Shown here piece after piece: positions 1-11,239 of a DNA stretch of 64,000 nt. The notes beneath the pieces were generated by a model, which did not search any database, had not been told where the DNA came from, and saw only the letters and a program-made list of their open reading frames with translations. Every line of letters starts with the position of its first letter. Within the stretch, counting starts at the first letter, position 1. The position numbers and the translations under genes were made by a program. Origin of the DNA: Synaphobranchus kaupii (taxonomy: Eukaryota > Chordata > Actinopteri > Anguilliformes > Synaphobranchidae); NCBI GenBank assembly GCA_029718625.1, contig CM056395.1, positions 24,370,899-24,434,898 on the forward strand, in the 5' to 3' direction.

Positions 1-782
1 TAATAGAAGATTAAAAAAAACAAAAAGTACACTCAGGGATAGACGAGGAAAATTAGTAGAAAAGAAAACGATTGACTAAAAAGGGATAATGCAGTACACT
101 GGAGAAGAAATGCATAAATGACAATAAGGCAAGCCGGCCAAGTTATTCTTAAGTGTATCGTCTTAATGTTCGCAAAGCTGCCCTTCTATTATTTATCTTT
201 TTTTGTATAATCTCTTAAATACAATAGGAGACGTACTGTTTTGTGTATGTAATGGAATTGCATTATAGATTAAAGTATAATACGTTTAAGACTGAAGGTC
301 CAAAACACAGTCACCATTTACTGTACATCCTTAGTACAATAAGCACAGGGTAACCCCCCCCCCATTATGAAGATTAGGAAGAATCAGTTGTGTGGTGGTT
401 TACGGGTTCATATGTGTACAGCATTAGTCTCCCATCAGGACACTATTGTCAGTATTAGTTTCGAATGCTCTCCTCAAAACCTAGTTATTATTTGACAGGA
501 GGTACGTGTAAGCAGGTAACTGGAAACCCATAGTGATGTGTGATTTAACTTTTTTTTGTGGGACATAAAGAAGGAAGACCAGAGTATCCCTGCGCTGTCA
601 CTATCTCCCTGATCAGACTCCAAGACAGCTTTTGGTTCTTTACGGACCCGTCTTGACAGATGTTAAGAGAATAAAGTGTAGCCTGCGACTTGGGAATCTT
701 ACAACTGCCTGCACACGTCACTTGGCACCTCAACAAAGCCTTTAAAAATGGAATACAGCTCGGAGTATCTGTTGCATTCACT
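1..782. other. Unique AT-rich sequence, nothing recognised
   Basis: No coding, RNA or repeat family was recognised. There is a short C-run near 354-363 and scattered A/T tracts. Short open frames near the right edge run into the adjacent minisatellite and have no independent support. Confidence 0.6.
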
Positions 783-1326
783 GGATGCATTCCCTGCACG
801 CAAACAGAATGCTTTCTCTGCACGGAAACAGAATGCATTCCGTGCATGGAAGGAGCATGCATTATCTGCCTGAGAAAGAGGACGCATCCTGTGCATGGAA
901 ACAGGATGCATTTCCTGCATGGAAAAAGGTTGCATTATCTGCATGGAACGGGATGCATTCTCTACGTGGAAACAAGATGCATTCTCTGTATGGAATCAGG
1001 ATGCATTTCCTGCATGAAAAAAGGTTGCAATATCTGCTGGAGAAACAGGATGAATTCTGTACATGGAATCAGGATGCATTATCTGCATCGAACGGGATGC
1101 ATTCTCTGCACAGAAACAGGATGCATTATCTGCACAGAAACAGCATGCATTATCTGCATGGAAACAGGATGCATACCCTGCATGGAAACAGGATGCATTA
1201 TCTGCATGGACACAGGATGCATTATCTACAGAGAAACAGGATGCATTATCTGCATGGAAACAGGATGCATTATCTGCATGGAAACAGGATGCATGCCCTG
1301 CATGGAAACAGGATGCATTATCTGCA
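783..1326. repeat. 24-bp minisatellite, about 22.7 units
   Basis: The consensus unit begins GGATGCATTATC and continues TGCATGGAAACA, 24 bp in all. Units start at 783 and again at 1311, exactly 22 periods apart, so the array carries no net indel. Left-hand units are diverged (AATGCTTTCTCTGCACGG, GGTTGCAATATCTGCTGG) while right-hand units are nearly identical. Because 24 bp equals eight codons, forward frames stay open as 8-residue repeats (MHYLHGNR, DALSAWKQ and GCIICMET types). Every unit holds the self-complementary ATGCAT and a second TGCA nine bases on. I read it as a noncoding minisatellite with polar homogenisation. Confidence 0.9.
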
Positions 1327-1689
1327 GCTCATTTCCCTATTGCAGGGAATAAGCTGATATATTTCTTTCTGGGGGAGGTATTTTAGTGGGATTATTGCGT
1401 TTGCACATTGTCAGCACAGGACCAGTGTTATTGAACTGTGCAGTGATTCTTAACTGACCTAAAAAAATTAATTAATAAATAAAATCAGTCAAAGTGGCAC
1501 TGGCTTCTCACAAAGAAACAGTGCTGGGAGTGCTGAAATTGCTCTGCATTACAAAGAAAATTGCTGACAGAAGTCTCCTTTCTACACTCAAATTTTCAAC
1601 AACAAATGCTGCCATTTCCAAAATAAAGACCTGCAAAAAATAAATAAATAAGAGCAACAGAATTAGAATTATAGAGACAGCACAACAGG
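1327..1689. other. Unique sequence, nothing recognised
   Basis: AT-rich intergenic sequence with short AATA-type runs. No recognisable gene or repeat. Confidence 0.5.
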
Positions 1690-1783
1690 GGATGCAAGTT
1701 AAGCTCTACCTGATGTCTCTGTACGCACTTACTGTACGTCGCTTTGGATAAAAGCGTCTGCTAAATGAATGTAATGTAATGTA
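1690..1783 (+). mobile_element. 5'-truncated LINE 3' tail (UnaL2/L2-like)
   Basis: The stretch ends in GTCGCTTTGGATAAAAGCG then TCTGCTAAATGAATG, followed by a short TGTAA-type repeat (gtaatgtaatgta). This matches the conserved 3' stem-loop and terminal repeat of fish L2-clade LINEs such as eel UnaL2, which the LINE reverse transcriptase recognises. Only the 3' end is present, as expected for a copy truncated during target-primed reverse transcription. The left boundary is approximate. Confidence 0.7.
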
Positions 1784-2025
1784 CCTCTAGCTTGGAGTAC
1801 TGAAGGTTTATTTTAACATGTTTTTATTGTGAGGCCAACTGATATTTATGCACCTCAACATTAACAAATGTGAGACCTCCTCAGACAAAGTCTTGGCAGT
1901 CATTGAAGTAGTGCAGAACCCAGGATAAGAGAAAATTCAAATTTAATTTGTTATTTTCATTGCTGTGGATTGTGGTTGAGTTGGCTGTTGGTCTTGGGGC
2001 CACTCAAATGTTCTTTATATTAAAT

Positions 2026-2218
2026 CACTGGTCCCCAACCCCGTTCCTGGAGATCTACCATCCTTGAGGTTTTCACTCCAACCCTAACAAAGCACACCTC
2101 ATTCACCAGCTAGAGATCTCCTTGAGCTGCTAATTAGTAGAATCAGGTGTAGTAAATTAGGGTTGGCGTGAAACCCTACAGGACGGTAGATTTCCAGGGA
2201 CAGGGTTGGGGAACACTG
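2026..2218. mobile_element. Palindromic hAT-like MITE, copy 1
   Basis: A 193-bp element whose halves are nearly reverse complements: the left end reads CACTGGTCCCCAACC and the right end, reverse-complemented, CAGTGTTCCCCAACC; the middle holds CTAGAGATCTCC. It is flanked by TATTAAAT (2018-2025) and CATTAAAT (2219-2226), an 8-bp target duplication with one mismatch, as expected of hAT transposons. A copy of almost equal length lies at 50021-50214. No coding capacity; it would need a transposase in trans. Confidence 0.75.
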
Positions 2219-2226
2219 CATTAAAT

Positions 2227-2498
2227 GATGTCACGTTGTGCTGAGGTGTGATGTTTACGTGAGACGGTGAAACTTCCCCGTGTGGAGGTCACTGAAGGGG
2301 ATGTTGGGAAGCTCAGGATGTGGGGAAAATGCATTCCATAAGGAAGAGTGGAATTAAGTGCGTTAAAAAAAGAGATCACGTAAGCAGAATGCAAATGACG
2401 GATGGCAGCTTTATTTTGTCAAAGAAAATGAATGCACATATCTTTTCCCGCAGAGTATATTTTATTTATCCCATTTTTATTAATATCACTGGCCGTTT
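2227..2498. other. Unique sequence, nothing recognised
   Basis: No recognisable gene, RNA or repeat between the hAT-like MITE and the CA microsatellite. Confidence 0.5.
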
Positions 2499-2531
2499 GC
2501 ACGCACACACACATGCACAAGCTCACGCACA

Positions 2532-2623
<92 letters not shown>
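2499..2623. repeat. (CA)n microsatellite
   Basis: Impure CA with CACG and CATG units at 2499-2530, then about 46 pure CA dinucleotides to 2623. Thr-His and Cys-Val frames across it are artefacts of the repeat. Confidence 0.97.
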
Positions 2624-2627
<4 letters not shown>

Positions 2628-3435
2628 AAACTAATTTATTCTGTCACACCAGCACTGGTACTGGTCTCTCTAGATGGCACTGTTTCACAAGCAGTAAGTA
2701 GGAGGTCTGTTTCCATGGGAACCTCAGCATCACAGCTGAATCACTGAGCTCAGTGCAGGCAGGAGTTAGTTGTGTTTTGATGAAATCCCCCATGCTATAA
2801 ATCAAAATAAATAAATAATTTCCATTGTCCTATATGTCCCATAAAAAATAATAAAATTTTCAGATTTTCAGGGTTTTTTTTTTTTTTGACCAATGGCAAC
2901 TAATCAACCCTGGGAAAAGTATCTGTGCGCTTGGTAGGCGTTATCTTGTTTTGTTACAGTAGACACCAGCTGTGCATCCAAAAGACTTTGGTCCCAACAC
3001 TCACAGTTTTCTAAGCATGAGTAGAGCTTTGGGATATCCGTCTTAGTAACTGAGTTACTCTGATAAACACTGGTCTTGGCAACCGATGCAAAGCAGCTTG
3101 TAATGACTCTTTTGGGAAGTATTTAAACAATAACTTTTTGTTAGGCCTGGCCTTGTACTACTTTTCAACAGAGAGTTCTCCACAGATAACAGAATAAGGC
3201 ACAAGTACAGCTAAGGGAGAAATTGTTCTGGGATGCTAGTGTTTTTAACCTTTTTGCAAATATGATTTTATACACAATCCCTCTCTGGGAGGAAAATAGC
3301 GAATTATTTCAGATGTGTTGGTATGGCAACGGCGGGCCAAATTCAAACAGGCATATCTGACAGTGGATAACGGGCTGCACCTCATTCTAATATCAAAGAC
3401 AATTACCCTGCAACACATTCCTGGAGACTTTGCCT
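2624..3435. other. Unique sequence, nothing recognised
   Basis: AT-rich noncoding sequence with a T-run near 2873-2887. No recognisable gene or repeat family. Confidence 0.5.
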
Positions 3436-3720
3436 CTTCAACAGGGGCTGTGTGAGCCGGCCGAGCGTGCGAGCGGGTTCAGTCGGGCGGTCTGAAAGGA
3501 ACGAGGGGAACAGGACCGGGAGGAGCTGGCCGGGAGCGTGAGCTCCGATTGTCGGATGTGTCACCGCTGCTGAAATCAGGCCGGCTACAACATCACTTCG
3601 TCAGGGCGCAAATTTCTCCTCGGCCTCCTTCCGAATCCGGAACGATCGACCGAGGGGCTGCGCGGCTCCACCGCCAACTTCTCCGAGCGGAATTTGGTTT
3701 CTTTTTTTCAGCCGCTAGAG
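3436..3720. promoter_or_regulatory. CpG-rich patch, possible CpG island
   Basis: CpG dinucleotides are dense here (GCCGGCCGAGCGTGCGAGCG, GGAACGATCGACCGAGG, GCTGCGCGGCTCC) in otherwise AT-rich surroundings. Such patches in vertebrate DNA often mark unmethylated promoters or enhancers. No convincing TATA box, start codon context or downstream exon was found, so the regulatory reading is inference. Confidence 0.35.
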
Positions 3721-5310
3721 TGTCATCATCCAACTGTTCAGAATCACAAAAGCAGGCAAATATCATCTATAAAAAAAGTAAATAATAATAATAAAACAAA
3801 ACCTGAGTTCCGTTTTCTTTTCTGCCCCCAATTACATTTATTAGCTCTACCTGTCAGAGATTTGAAAGGAAGGAAGTTATCTGAGCCTCAGCATTACGGG
3901 AATAAAATGGCGTAATTTGTCAGGTTGTTCCATTTATGCCGGAAATGAGACATTCCGTAGATATTTTTCAGGGAGCTGCGAGCCTCGGTGGAATTGTGGT
4001 TTGAAGCACGTCAGTCCAGTATGCTGATTGCTAATGATTTCCCGCTTTTATGCTCGGATAGTGAGCCATTTCAAATGAACCGTTTTTCTCTTTGCATTTA
4101 CCGCACATCATCTGACTGAGCTTAGCGGCTAAAAGTCCTATTCACACAAAATATCCTCCACTAAATGGGAGTGAAATTGATACTATGTGCTCTTCATGCA
4201 GAAAAGAAAAGTAGATATTCCCCGGCACGTTTAAACAGCTTCGGCTGAAGCCTATAACATCAATTGGAATCATTTGAAATGAGTAAAAGGAGTCATGGAG
4301 TCAAAAATTACATGAGCACTAATTCCCCCAGTCCGACATTGTCTTCATCTTCTGTGAGCTGAATATTAATTCTAACCTTTTATACCTTCCGATTGGTATT
4401 AACTGACTTGGGGTGCTGTGCTGTTACCTGAACATCTACAAGAGGGCATTGAAGAGTGATCCACTCAGTGGTACCCAATGTAGCGTACACATACAGTAGC
4501 CTACACATTCTTTGAAGTATATGTATGCATATGGCAGGCCAGCATTTCTGGTGAGAGGTAGTGTTCCATGCCCTATACCTTTAACTTGCTGCCTTCCTAA
4601 TAAACTAATATTCATGAAAGGCTTCTGTGAACCAAAGCACTTTGGAAAACTGACGCAAGGAATACAATTACTGGAAAGAAAGTGCCATTTTTACAAGATG
4701 CCATTTAATAGTGAAACAACATAGACACCTTAATTGCCGCTGCCAGTGAAATCAAGGTGGCATTCAAACTGATGTTGTCCTACTGTTTCTTGCTGTGAGT
4801 GCCAGATTTAGTCTTCTATTGTGGCTAATTTCAGCAAATTACCCCTGCGTTCCTGACGACATTGTTTACTCTAGGTTCCATTACTGTCAAGTGGTATACA
4901 AAAAGCGTGGGGTGGGCTTCGGTCATTGAGAAAATCCATTCTGTTGATGTGCGAAATCTCCTAATCCGGGTTGAACATGCAAAGCCCTTCCATTGACCGG
5001 CCTTACAAGCTTACCATTCGGCACCCGGAAAATTCCAGGTTTTAGATGCCGACCGGCGCTCCGGCGCTCTTTGGAAATGTCAAGTGCTCATCACCTCCCG
5101 AGGCGAACTGCGGTGGGCGTCCGACAGAGCCCGCGGCCTTAGGCGAGCCCCAAAATATACGCTTCTCGCTTCGACTGGCACAAAGATGCCCCTAACGCCC
5201 CTCCAGCATCTTCCTTGATAACCACTCGCTGCATTTCAACATTGTAACATTTAGTTCTCCTGGTGATGCATATATCAAACACAGTGGTAATGAGTGATCT
5301 TTAATTGAAG
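3721..5310. other. Unique sequence with candidate conserved block
   Basis: No gene or repeat family recognised. The part at about 3960-4390 is of mixed composition and low repetitiveness and is proposed as a conserved noncoding candidate. A smaller CpG-rich patch lies at about 5040-5180 (GACCGGCGCTCCGGCGCTC). Confidence 0.45.
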
Positions 5311-5319
5311 ACCCTGGTG

Positions 5320-5536
5320 CTAAAAGTACTGAAGTCACATTTTTAGACAATTCAAGTTGAGCATAGAAACATGTTGTATTTGTTTAGCTAAGTCCACCCT
5401 GTAAAAATTGTTAACAGAAAAGTGCCTAAGCAATGCATAAAAACAGCAAAACTTTTAATGGCTGATTTTATGGATCAATGATATTTTCGGATTTGATTTT
5501 CTCAAAATAGACATTTTGTGACTTCAGTACTTTTAG
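5320..5536. mobile_element. MITE-like element with perfect 20-bp terminal inverted repeats
   Basis: The left arm at 5320-5339 (CTAAAAGTACTGAAGTCACA) is the exact reverse complement of the right arm at 5517-5536. Outside the arms both sides carry GACCCT in inverted orientation, offset by four bases on the left, so the element may extend slightly further. The AT-rich interior has no coding capacity. The superfamily was not identified and no clear target-site duplication was found. Confidence 0.6.
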
Positions 5537-5580
5537 GGTCATTAAATTCAATTTTAACCTGTTACAAAAAATTTAATAAA

Positions 5581-5796
5581 TACATTACAGGCATTTAGCG
5601 GACGCTCTTATCCAGAGCGACTTACACAACTTTTTTTGCATTTTTGACATATTATCCATTTATACAGCTGGATATATGCTGAAGCGATTCAGGTTAAGTA
5701 CCTTGCTCAAGGGTACAACGGCAGTGTCCTACCTGGGAATTGAACCTGCAACATTTCGGTTACAAGGCCAGTTTCTTAACCATTATACTACACTGC
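5581..5796 (-). mobile_element. tRNA-derived SINE with UnaL2/L2-like tail, copy 1
   Basis: On the minus strand this reads as a tRNA-like head with a B-box-like GGTTCAATTCCC, a body containing GCTGTATAAATGGATA, and a 3' tail of AAGTCGCTCTGGATAAGAGC then GTCCGCTAAATGCCTGTAATG. The tail matches the L2-type LINE stem-loop, so the SINE presumably uses an L2-like reverse transcriptase. Further copies are at 30237-30455 and 38484-38697, with degraded ones elsewhere. It is not a functional tRNA gene. Confidence 0.8.
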
Positions 5797-8700
5797 AATA
5801 CAAACCCTGTAATCACTGCTTGGCAGCAGGAAGCTATTGTTGCAACAGAGGTTGCAGGTTTAGATCTCGAATGGGGTGCTAGTTTCTCCAGTGGGAAAGA
5901 CTCTTATTTGAATTGCAGTCTGTATCGCTTGGGTTAGTATCCACTGTCCAGATGTACAGATTGAGAATATATTAAGAGCATGTCACCCTACGCGAGACAA
6001 TCAGAAAACCAGATAAACGGTAAATTTAACAAGTAATGTCCAGCATTGCTTGTTATTCATGATCAGGTAAGACCCCACACCTTTCCTTTGAAACTGGGAG
6101 TATCTCTTTGTTCTGAGCAGGCCGTGATGGGTACACATTTACTTCAGGGATTAGGGAGGAAAACCCACACTCCCCCCCACCACAGATTGCCCCCACATAA
6201 ATGTGATGTAGTGCGCAGTTTAGCGTGGACTTAAAGACTCAGCTTTTAGTTTTTTTCTCCAGTGCACACTGAAGGGCCATAAAAATGCGTGACTCTGTAT
6301 GAAATGGTTTTATGGTTCCATGAGGGTATTGTAAAAGAATTTCAATGCAATCTGCAGGACCGATCATCTCAGCCCTTCCATGCGGGGCAGCGGGGGCAGC
6401 GGGCCGCGACGTCGCAGATGCGGCGGGAAACCTTCGACGGGGTCGGAGCAACAGGTGTTTCTGACATCGGCCAGGGTCCCGCTAGACATCAGATGACAGC
6501 ATCTTCCCGTGATCCACATTGCAGGGGCCCCTCGATGTTTCACGGAGCACTGAAATGACCACGCTCATCTTTGGAACTGGGGGGTACAGGTTTTTGCATT
6601 GGCCTCACGACTCACCCAGGCATTTGGAAATTACATTCAGATATTCTCCTTCTGAATGTCAGCTGGTATGGACTATAGTCCTTCAACGGCACAATGTCTT
6701 CATCTCTGGAAAAAAAATATATTAACTCGGAAATATTTTAGTGTGAAGCATTTGCCTTTGATTGAAATGTACAAAATAAGAAAAAAAATGGCTTCCTCTC
6801 CCTCTCCAAACTCCCGGGAAACTGGAGGCTGCATGAGTGATGTGTGAATTCACTTTTAAAGGGCACGCCGGAAAGTTCTCACCGCTCTTATTCCTTTTAT
6901 TAGTGTTTCTGCAGGACCTTGTGAAGTTATTGCTGGGGTCAACCCTTTTATAATATGACTCTCCAATAATGCCAGGCCCTTCTGGCTGGGCCGTGTGACT
7001 CCATTTCTCTTCTGATAAACAGCAGTGTTCCGTCAGTCACAAAGGTTCCGGAATGCCTTTCCTGCACTCTAATGGCATCACTCATTCTCTTACCAGTCTC
7101 CCTGTGTCTGGTGCAGTTTAACAGCATACCTGCTGACTTTCTGTAGTAATTTTGGAGTTACGCAGCCTGCTTGTGATTACAGTATTTTGGGAGTCAAAGC
7201 CCACTTCCCGAATTGATATTCTTCCCCGAAAGGAACGTCTCGCATGGACTACTGTCACTATCATGAAGTCCCACATGCAGGAACTCCAAGAAAGACCTAG
7301 ATAAATATGGCTTAATATGCTTTGAAAAGGAAACATTATTTAAAAATAATTAAAGTTACTATTGTTTTTAAATTGGAAAACCTCTGTAAGAATATAGAAT
7401 ATATATAATAGAAGAATATCTGTATAAGGATTTAGAGTATAAAATAAGAATATCCAAGAAAGTAATTGCGATACTAAAACGAAATTTTAGCAATAGATTC
7501 GTTTAGTTTATATCCTGAATTCAAAGGCTTAAGCTTACCCATGTTAACTTCATTAGTAAGTAGCTATGCCTACTGCAGTTACAAAATTAGCAGTTTCACT
7601 CAAGCATATTTAGTTTAATAATTTAGACACAAATTAAACATCAAATACAACTGTATTCGGCCCAAGTTTTGCCTCCAAGGCTCAATGTAATGACGGAGAT
7701 CCTTAATCGTTGAATTATCATTACTGAGATCAGAAAAGAATCACAGGTGGAATTGTTCAGTTGATTCTTCACGCTGGGTATGATATTACATTACATTTAT
7801 GATTTTATGTATTCCTTGTGGTTGGTAGGTGCTCACGTGTTTGTAACCTGCCACACAAAAGTGCATTGAACCATGGATATGGGGCCAGTTCTCAATGGAC
7901 CAAAACTAACATCATTCTTATGGGTCATCTTTAAGTGGAAAACTCCCAGTTAATTCCCCGTTAGAAGCATAGTGGTTCTCTCATCCCATAGACTGTTGGT
8001 ATCTGGTCTGAATAATTTTATCGTGGTTCCTAAGCTTCCAAGATGGGCGGTTAAGCTCCGGGGGAAGCTTCAAAACAGGTGCTTGGATACGTGCTACATC
8101 TGAGACGGAAAATGGGCTCTACACCACAGTGCCATTTATTGATAACAGCTGTTTGGAAATGCCATCGTTGTGCACACCAACCCATGTACTCATTTTCTAC
8201 AGAAACAGCGCTGGCGAGAGATCATGAGTGAGATGATTAAGCAGGGGAGCTCTGAAGCCTCAGACTGTGTCTGCTAGTATTTCCCTTCCTTCTCTCCAAG
8301 GCCTGAAGGACTGAATCCAGGGAGTCCCTAAAACATATGCCATTTTAATGATCTGAACTTTGTGGTATGCATTGACATTTACTTGTCTATACATTCCCAA
8401 AACTAAATTCAGTTGGAATATATAGAATTAAGTGACTCCCTTTGCCAAGGTCTGAGTGTTTGAACTTGTAAATACAGTAAAATTGATTTCCTTGCTGTAT
8501 TTGCAGTAGCTATTTGTTACCACAGAGTAATGGTCACCCTCTGACCTCTATTGCTTTGGTCACATCTACACTGCTTGCCAAAGAAATTTTGCAGTCCATT
8601 ATTGCAGATAAAAAATGAACAACATTGATTTTGGCCATTAATATTGCATTTTTTTTTTTTGCAATGCTGGGCTTTTAGATTCCAGTCATCTGCAAAAAGG

Positions 8701-8983
8701 TGCCTAGTGATGAATGAGGACAAAGCGCCATTCAGAATCTTCATTTGAATCTCCACTACAACTTCGTACACATTAAATGATAACTAAATTCATATACCGA
8801 TCTTTACAGTGAATGGGGCCCATGCATTTACTCATTTGCTCAAAGGTACAGGCATCACCATACACTCCTGGTCAGCTCCGGATAAATCCTGTGAAGTACT
8901 GAACATTTTATTCAAAGACTTCCCGTAAATTTCCATTGAACACAAATCCTTTTTTTTTTTTAATTAAGATTAAAAGCTTTTTC
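5797..8983. other. Unique intergenic sequence, nothing recognised
   Basis: Mostly AT-rich. A GC-rich patch with many CpGs lies at about 6380-6470. Short open frames on both strands lack recognisable domains. No RNA gene or clear repeat was seen. Confidence 0.5.
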
Positions 8984-8990
8984 ATAATGA

Positions 8991-9086
8991 CTACTTCCTG
9001 CCTCTCGCCCAATGCATGCTGGGATAGGCTCCAGCCCCCCCTGCGACCCTGACCAGGAATAAGCGGGTTAGATAATGGATGGATGG
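8991..9086 (+). mobile_element. 5'-truncated DANA/mermaid-type SINE 3' end
   Basis: Carries the tail seen in the full SINE at 36020-36367 (AATGCATGCTGGGATAGGCT, then CCAGGAATAAGCGGGTTAGA, then a GGAT repeat). Flanking ATAATGA at 8984-8990 and 9087-9093 is a plausible target-site duplication, so this was probably an independent 5'-truncated insertion. Confidence 0.75.
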
Positions 9087-9093
9087 ATAATGA

Positions 9094-9844
9094 TTACAGA
9101 CACATTGTGGCTTAAGTCGGGTACACATTTTTTTATTATTAAATATTTTCAGTGACATTTTTTTTTATAGTGCAACATCAATATGACAGCCACTCAAAGG
9201 ATTATAAATTTTTTTCAAATGTTCTGTGGGTTGGGAATTGAGAAGAGAAAGTACAAGAGTGCGTGTGTATTATTATTATTTTTTTGTTTAACTCAACGCA
9301 TGAAGCACATTGCAGTTTGATTGAACCTGGCCCACTGCATCTTTATCCCCAACACTTCCAGACCATTTCTCCCCTCTTGATTGGTCAGTATATGTTTCAC
9401 GGGCACGCGGCTTGCAGGTCAGCTAAGTGCAGCGAGTGGAGGGTCCTTGTGGCTTTAACTGCATAGTATCTGTGTAATTGCTTGCACACGCATGAGAAAT
9501 CTCAGAAACTGCACTCGATAAATTCTCATTTCCACAACGGGAAAGATTATTTGCCCTTCCTCCTTTTAACCACTTTCACAAATTCCCTCATTTAAAAAAA
9601 ATAAAATAAAATATTGCAGGCTCTTGTCTTTCTGGAGAGAGTTATTCAAAGCCAAGAAATGTGATATGTAATTCCCTATATATCATAATGTAATCCGACT
9701 GATTACAGGTTTGAATTTCTAATGGGACCAGTCACAAAAGCTACATCCGTGGAGTGAATTTATCAATGCAGGTGTTCCTACCTCCTACTCAGTATACCCT
9801 GCCCTTTCAGGTATTCACATGGGGCTGGTTGGGTGGTTCATCCC
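9094..9844. other. Unique sequence, nothing recognised
   Basis: AT-rich intergenic DNA with T-runs. No gene or repeat family recognised. Confidence 0.5.
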
Positions 9845-10040
9845 GTTAAGGCACTCTTCCAGGACTCTTCTAGTCTCCCATAGTGTGGTATCCGTTAAGG
9901 CACTCTTCCAGGACTCTTCTAGTCTTCCATAGTGTGGTATCTCTTAAGGCACTGTTCCAGTGCACAGAGGGGGTCCCATGGTCTGGTATCTGTTAAGGCG
10001 CTGTTCTAGTGTGTGACCGGGCCCCCCGGTGTCGTATCGA
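9845..10040 (+). repeat. 49-bp tandem repeat, about four units, SINE-head-like
   Basis: GTTAAGGCACT-type units begin near 9845, 9894, 9943 and 9992, a period of 49 bp, each followed by GGTATC. The first two units are nearly identical and the last two diverged. Sequence after the last unit (TCGTATCGAATCCAGACC) resembles a Pol III B box, and the left flank (TTGGGTGGTTCATCCCGTTA) resembles a tRNA-like head. I infer a tRNA-derived SINE whose middle was tandemly amplified. Confidence 0.6.
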
Positions 10041-10243
10041 ATCCAGACCGCGCCAGTACCGCCGCCAGCAGCGTTTAAGGTTTTAGTTTGTTGGGACGAT
10101 AGCATCTCCTTGCACATCAGCAATTCTTTCTGGTTGATGAGATGAGATCCCTACACTGGCTTTGTAGTACTAATCAACACAATTTTTGTTTATGTGGTTT
10201 TAATGCTTCCCAGTAAATAACTGGCATATGATAGAGATGTATA

Positions 10244-10782
10244 CACTGCCTGGCCAAAAAAAAAAAGTTGCCGTTGCACCCGTCATGCATAGTGCCCACT
10301 GTACAAGCCTCTGGAGGCAGTGTTATGATCTGGGGTTGTTTCAATTGGTCAGGTCTAGGCTCAGCAATGTCATGCAGCAATAAAATGAAGTCAGCTGAGT
10401 ACCTGAATGTACTTAATGACCAGGTTAACCCATCCATGGGCATATTCCAGGACGAGAATGCCAAGATTAATCGGGCTCAAATTGTGAAAGAGTGGTTCAG
10501 GGAGCATGAGGAATCATTTTCACACATGAATTGGCCACCAGAGTCCTGACCTTAACCCCATTGAAAGTCTTTGGGATGTGCTGGAGAAGACTTTACGGAG
10601 TGTTCGACCCTCTCGTCGTCAATATAAGATCTGGGCCAAAAATTAATACAACTCTGGACGGAAATAAATGTTGTGACGTTGGATAAGTTTGTCGAAAAAC
10701 AATGCCACGACGAATGCGCGCCGTAATCAAAGCTAAAGGTGGTCATATTAGAGTGTGCGACTTTTTTTTTGGCCAGGCAGCT
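10244..10782 (+). mobile_element. Internally deleted Tc1-like transposon, about 0.54 kb
   Basis: The left end reads CACTGCCTGGCC followed by an A-run (preceded by TA at 10242-10243); the right end, reverse-complemented, reads CTGCCTGGCC followed by an A-run and AGTCG. These are matching Tc1-type inverted repeats. The interior encodes only the C-terminal half of a transposase, so the N-terminal DNA-binding region and first catalytic Asp are missing. It cannot encode active transposase. Confidence 0.85.
10268..10745 (+). pseudogene. Tc1 transposase C-terminal remnant
   Basis: Recognisable blocks are [38 protein letters not shown] and, after stop or frame changes, LNPIESLWDVLEKTL and finally MPRRMRAVIKAKGG. 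These match the Tc1/mariner catalytic core from just upstream of the second catalytic Asp through the Glu region to the C terminus. Stops fall right after PPES and again before LNPIE, and the frame shifts before the terminal block. The paired-like DNA-binding domain and the FSDES-type first Asp are absent. In Tc1 elements this protein would cut and paste the element at TA sites; this copy is dead. It differs clearly in sequence and end repeats from the intact element at 27519-29049, so it belongs to another Tc1 family. Confidence 0.85.
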
Positions 10783-11230
10783 TATATTGATAAAACATTA
10801 AAAAAGCGCACGTTTGAACTTCAAAACAGCCTTAAAGTGGAGTACGTAGTATGGTCTGGTTTTTTCTTGACCAATTTATTCACCTGATAATTTCTTCATT
10901 TGGTACAGCAACGCAACAGACCGCGCGTCACCCACAGACCCATGGCACTGCACGGTCTCCATTCTTCTGGCTACTGAACAGACTGTGGCAACCCACAATG
11001 AAAAGGGCAAAGTGGTCATCTGTGGCCTTTATAAAGTACAGTCGCTCATTCCTGTCATGAGCGCATTCATTACAACCAGGCAAAACACAGAAAGTGATTT
11101 TTATTGAAAACAATGACCCATAATATGTGGCTTTGAAAGGCCCATTTTGAAGTGCTGAGGCTTTTTTCCTGTGCGTAGGGACCCGTTCCATCTATATATC
11201 AGCACCTCTGTCATGCTGTTAGCGGTGTAA
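10783..11230. other. Unique sequence, nothing recognised
   Basis: Intergenic sequence between the Tc1 remnant and a GC-rich block. No gene recognised. Confidence 0.5.
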
Positions 11231-11239
11231 TGGAGGGCC

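Noticed and set aside
783..1326. CRISPR-like array
   Set aside because: Units are contiguous 24-mers with no unique spacers, and the DNA is vertebrate; it is a minisatellite.
690..1386. Possible His/Met/Cys-rich repeat protein
   Set aside because: The repeat period is eight codons so all frames stay open. The three frames give unrelated peptides and none extends into convincing unique coding sequence.
5581..5796. Candidate tRNA genes at this and other SINE heads (30237, 36020, 38484, 34540, 46170)
   Set aside because: A- and B-box-like sequences are present, but each is followed by SINE body and tail, and the cloverleaf is not preserved.
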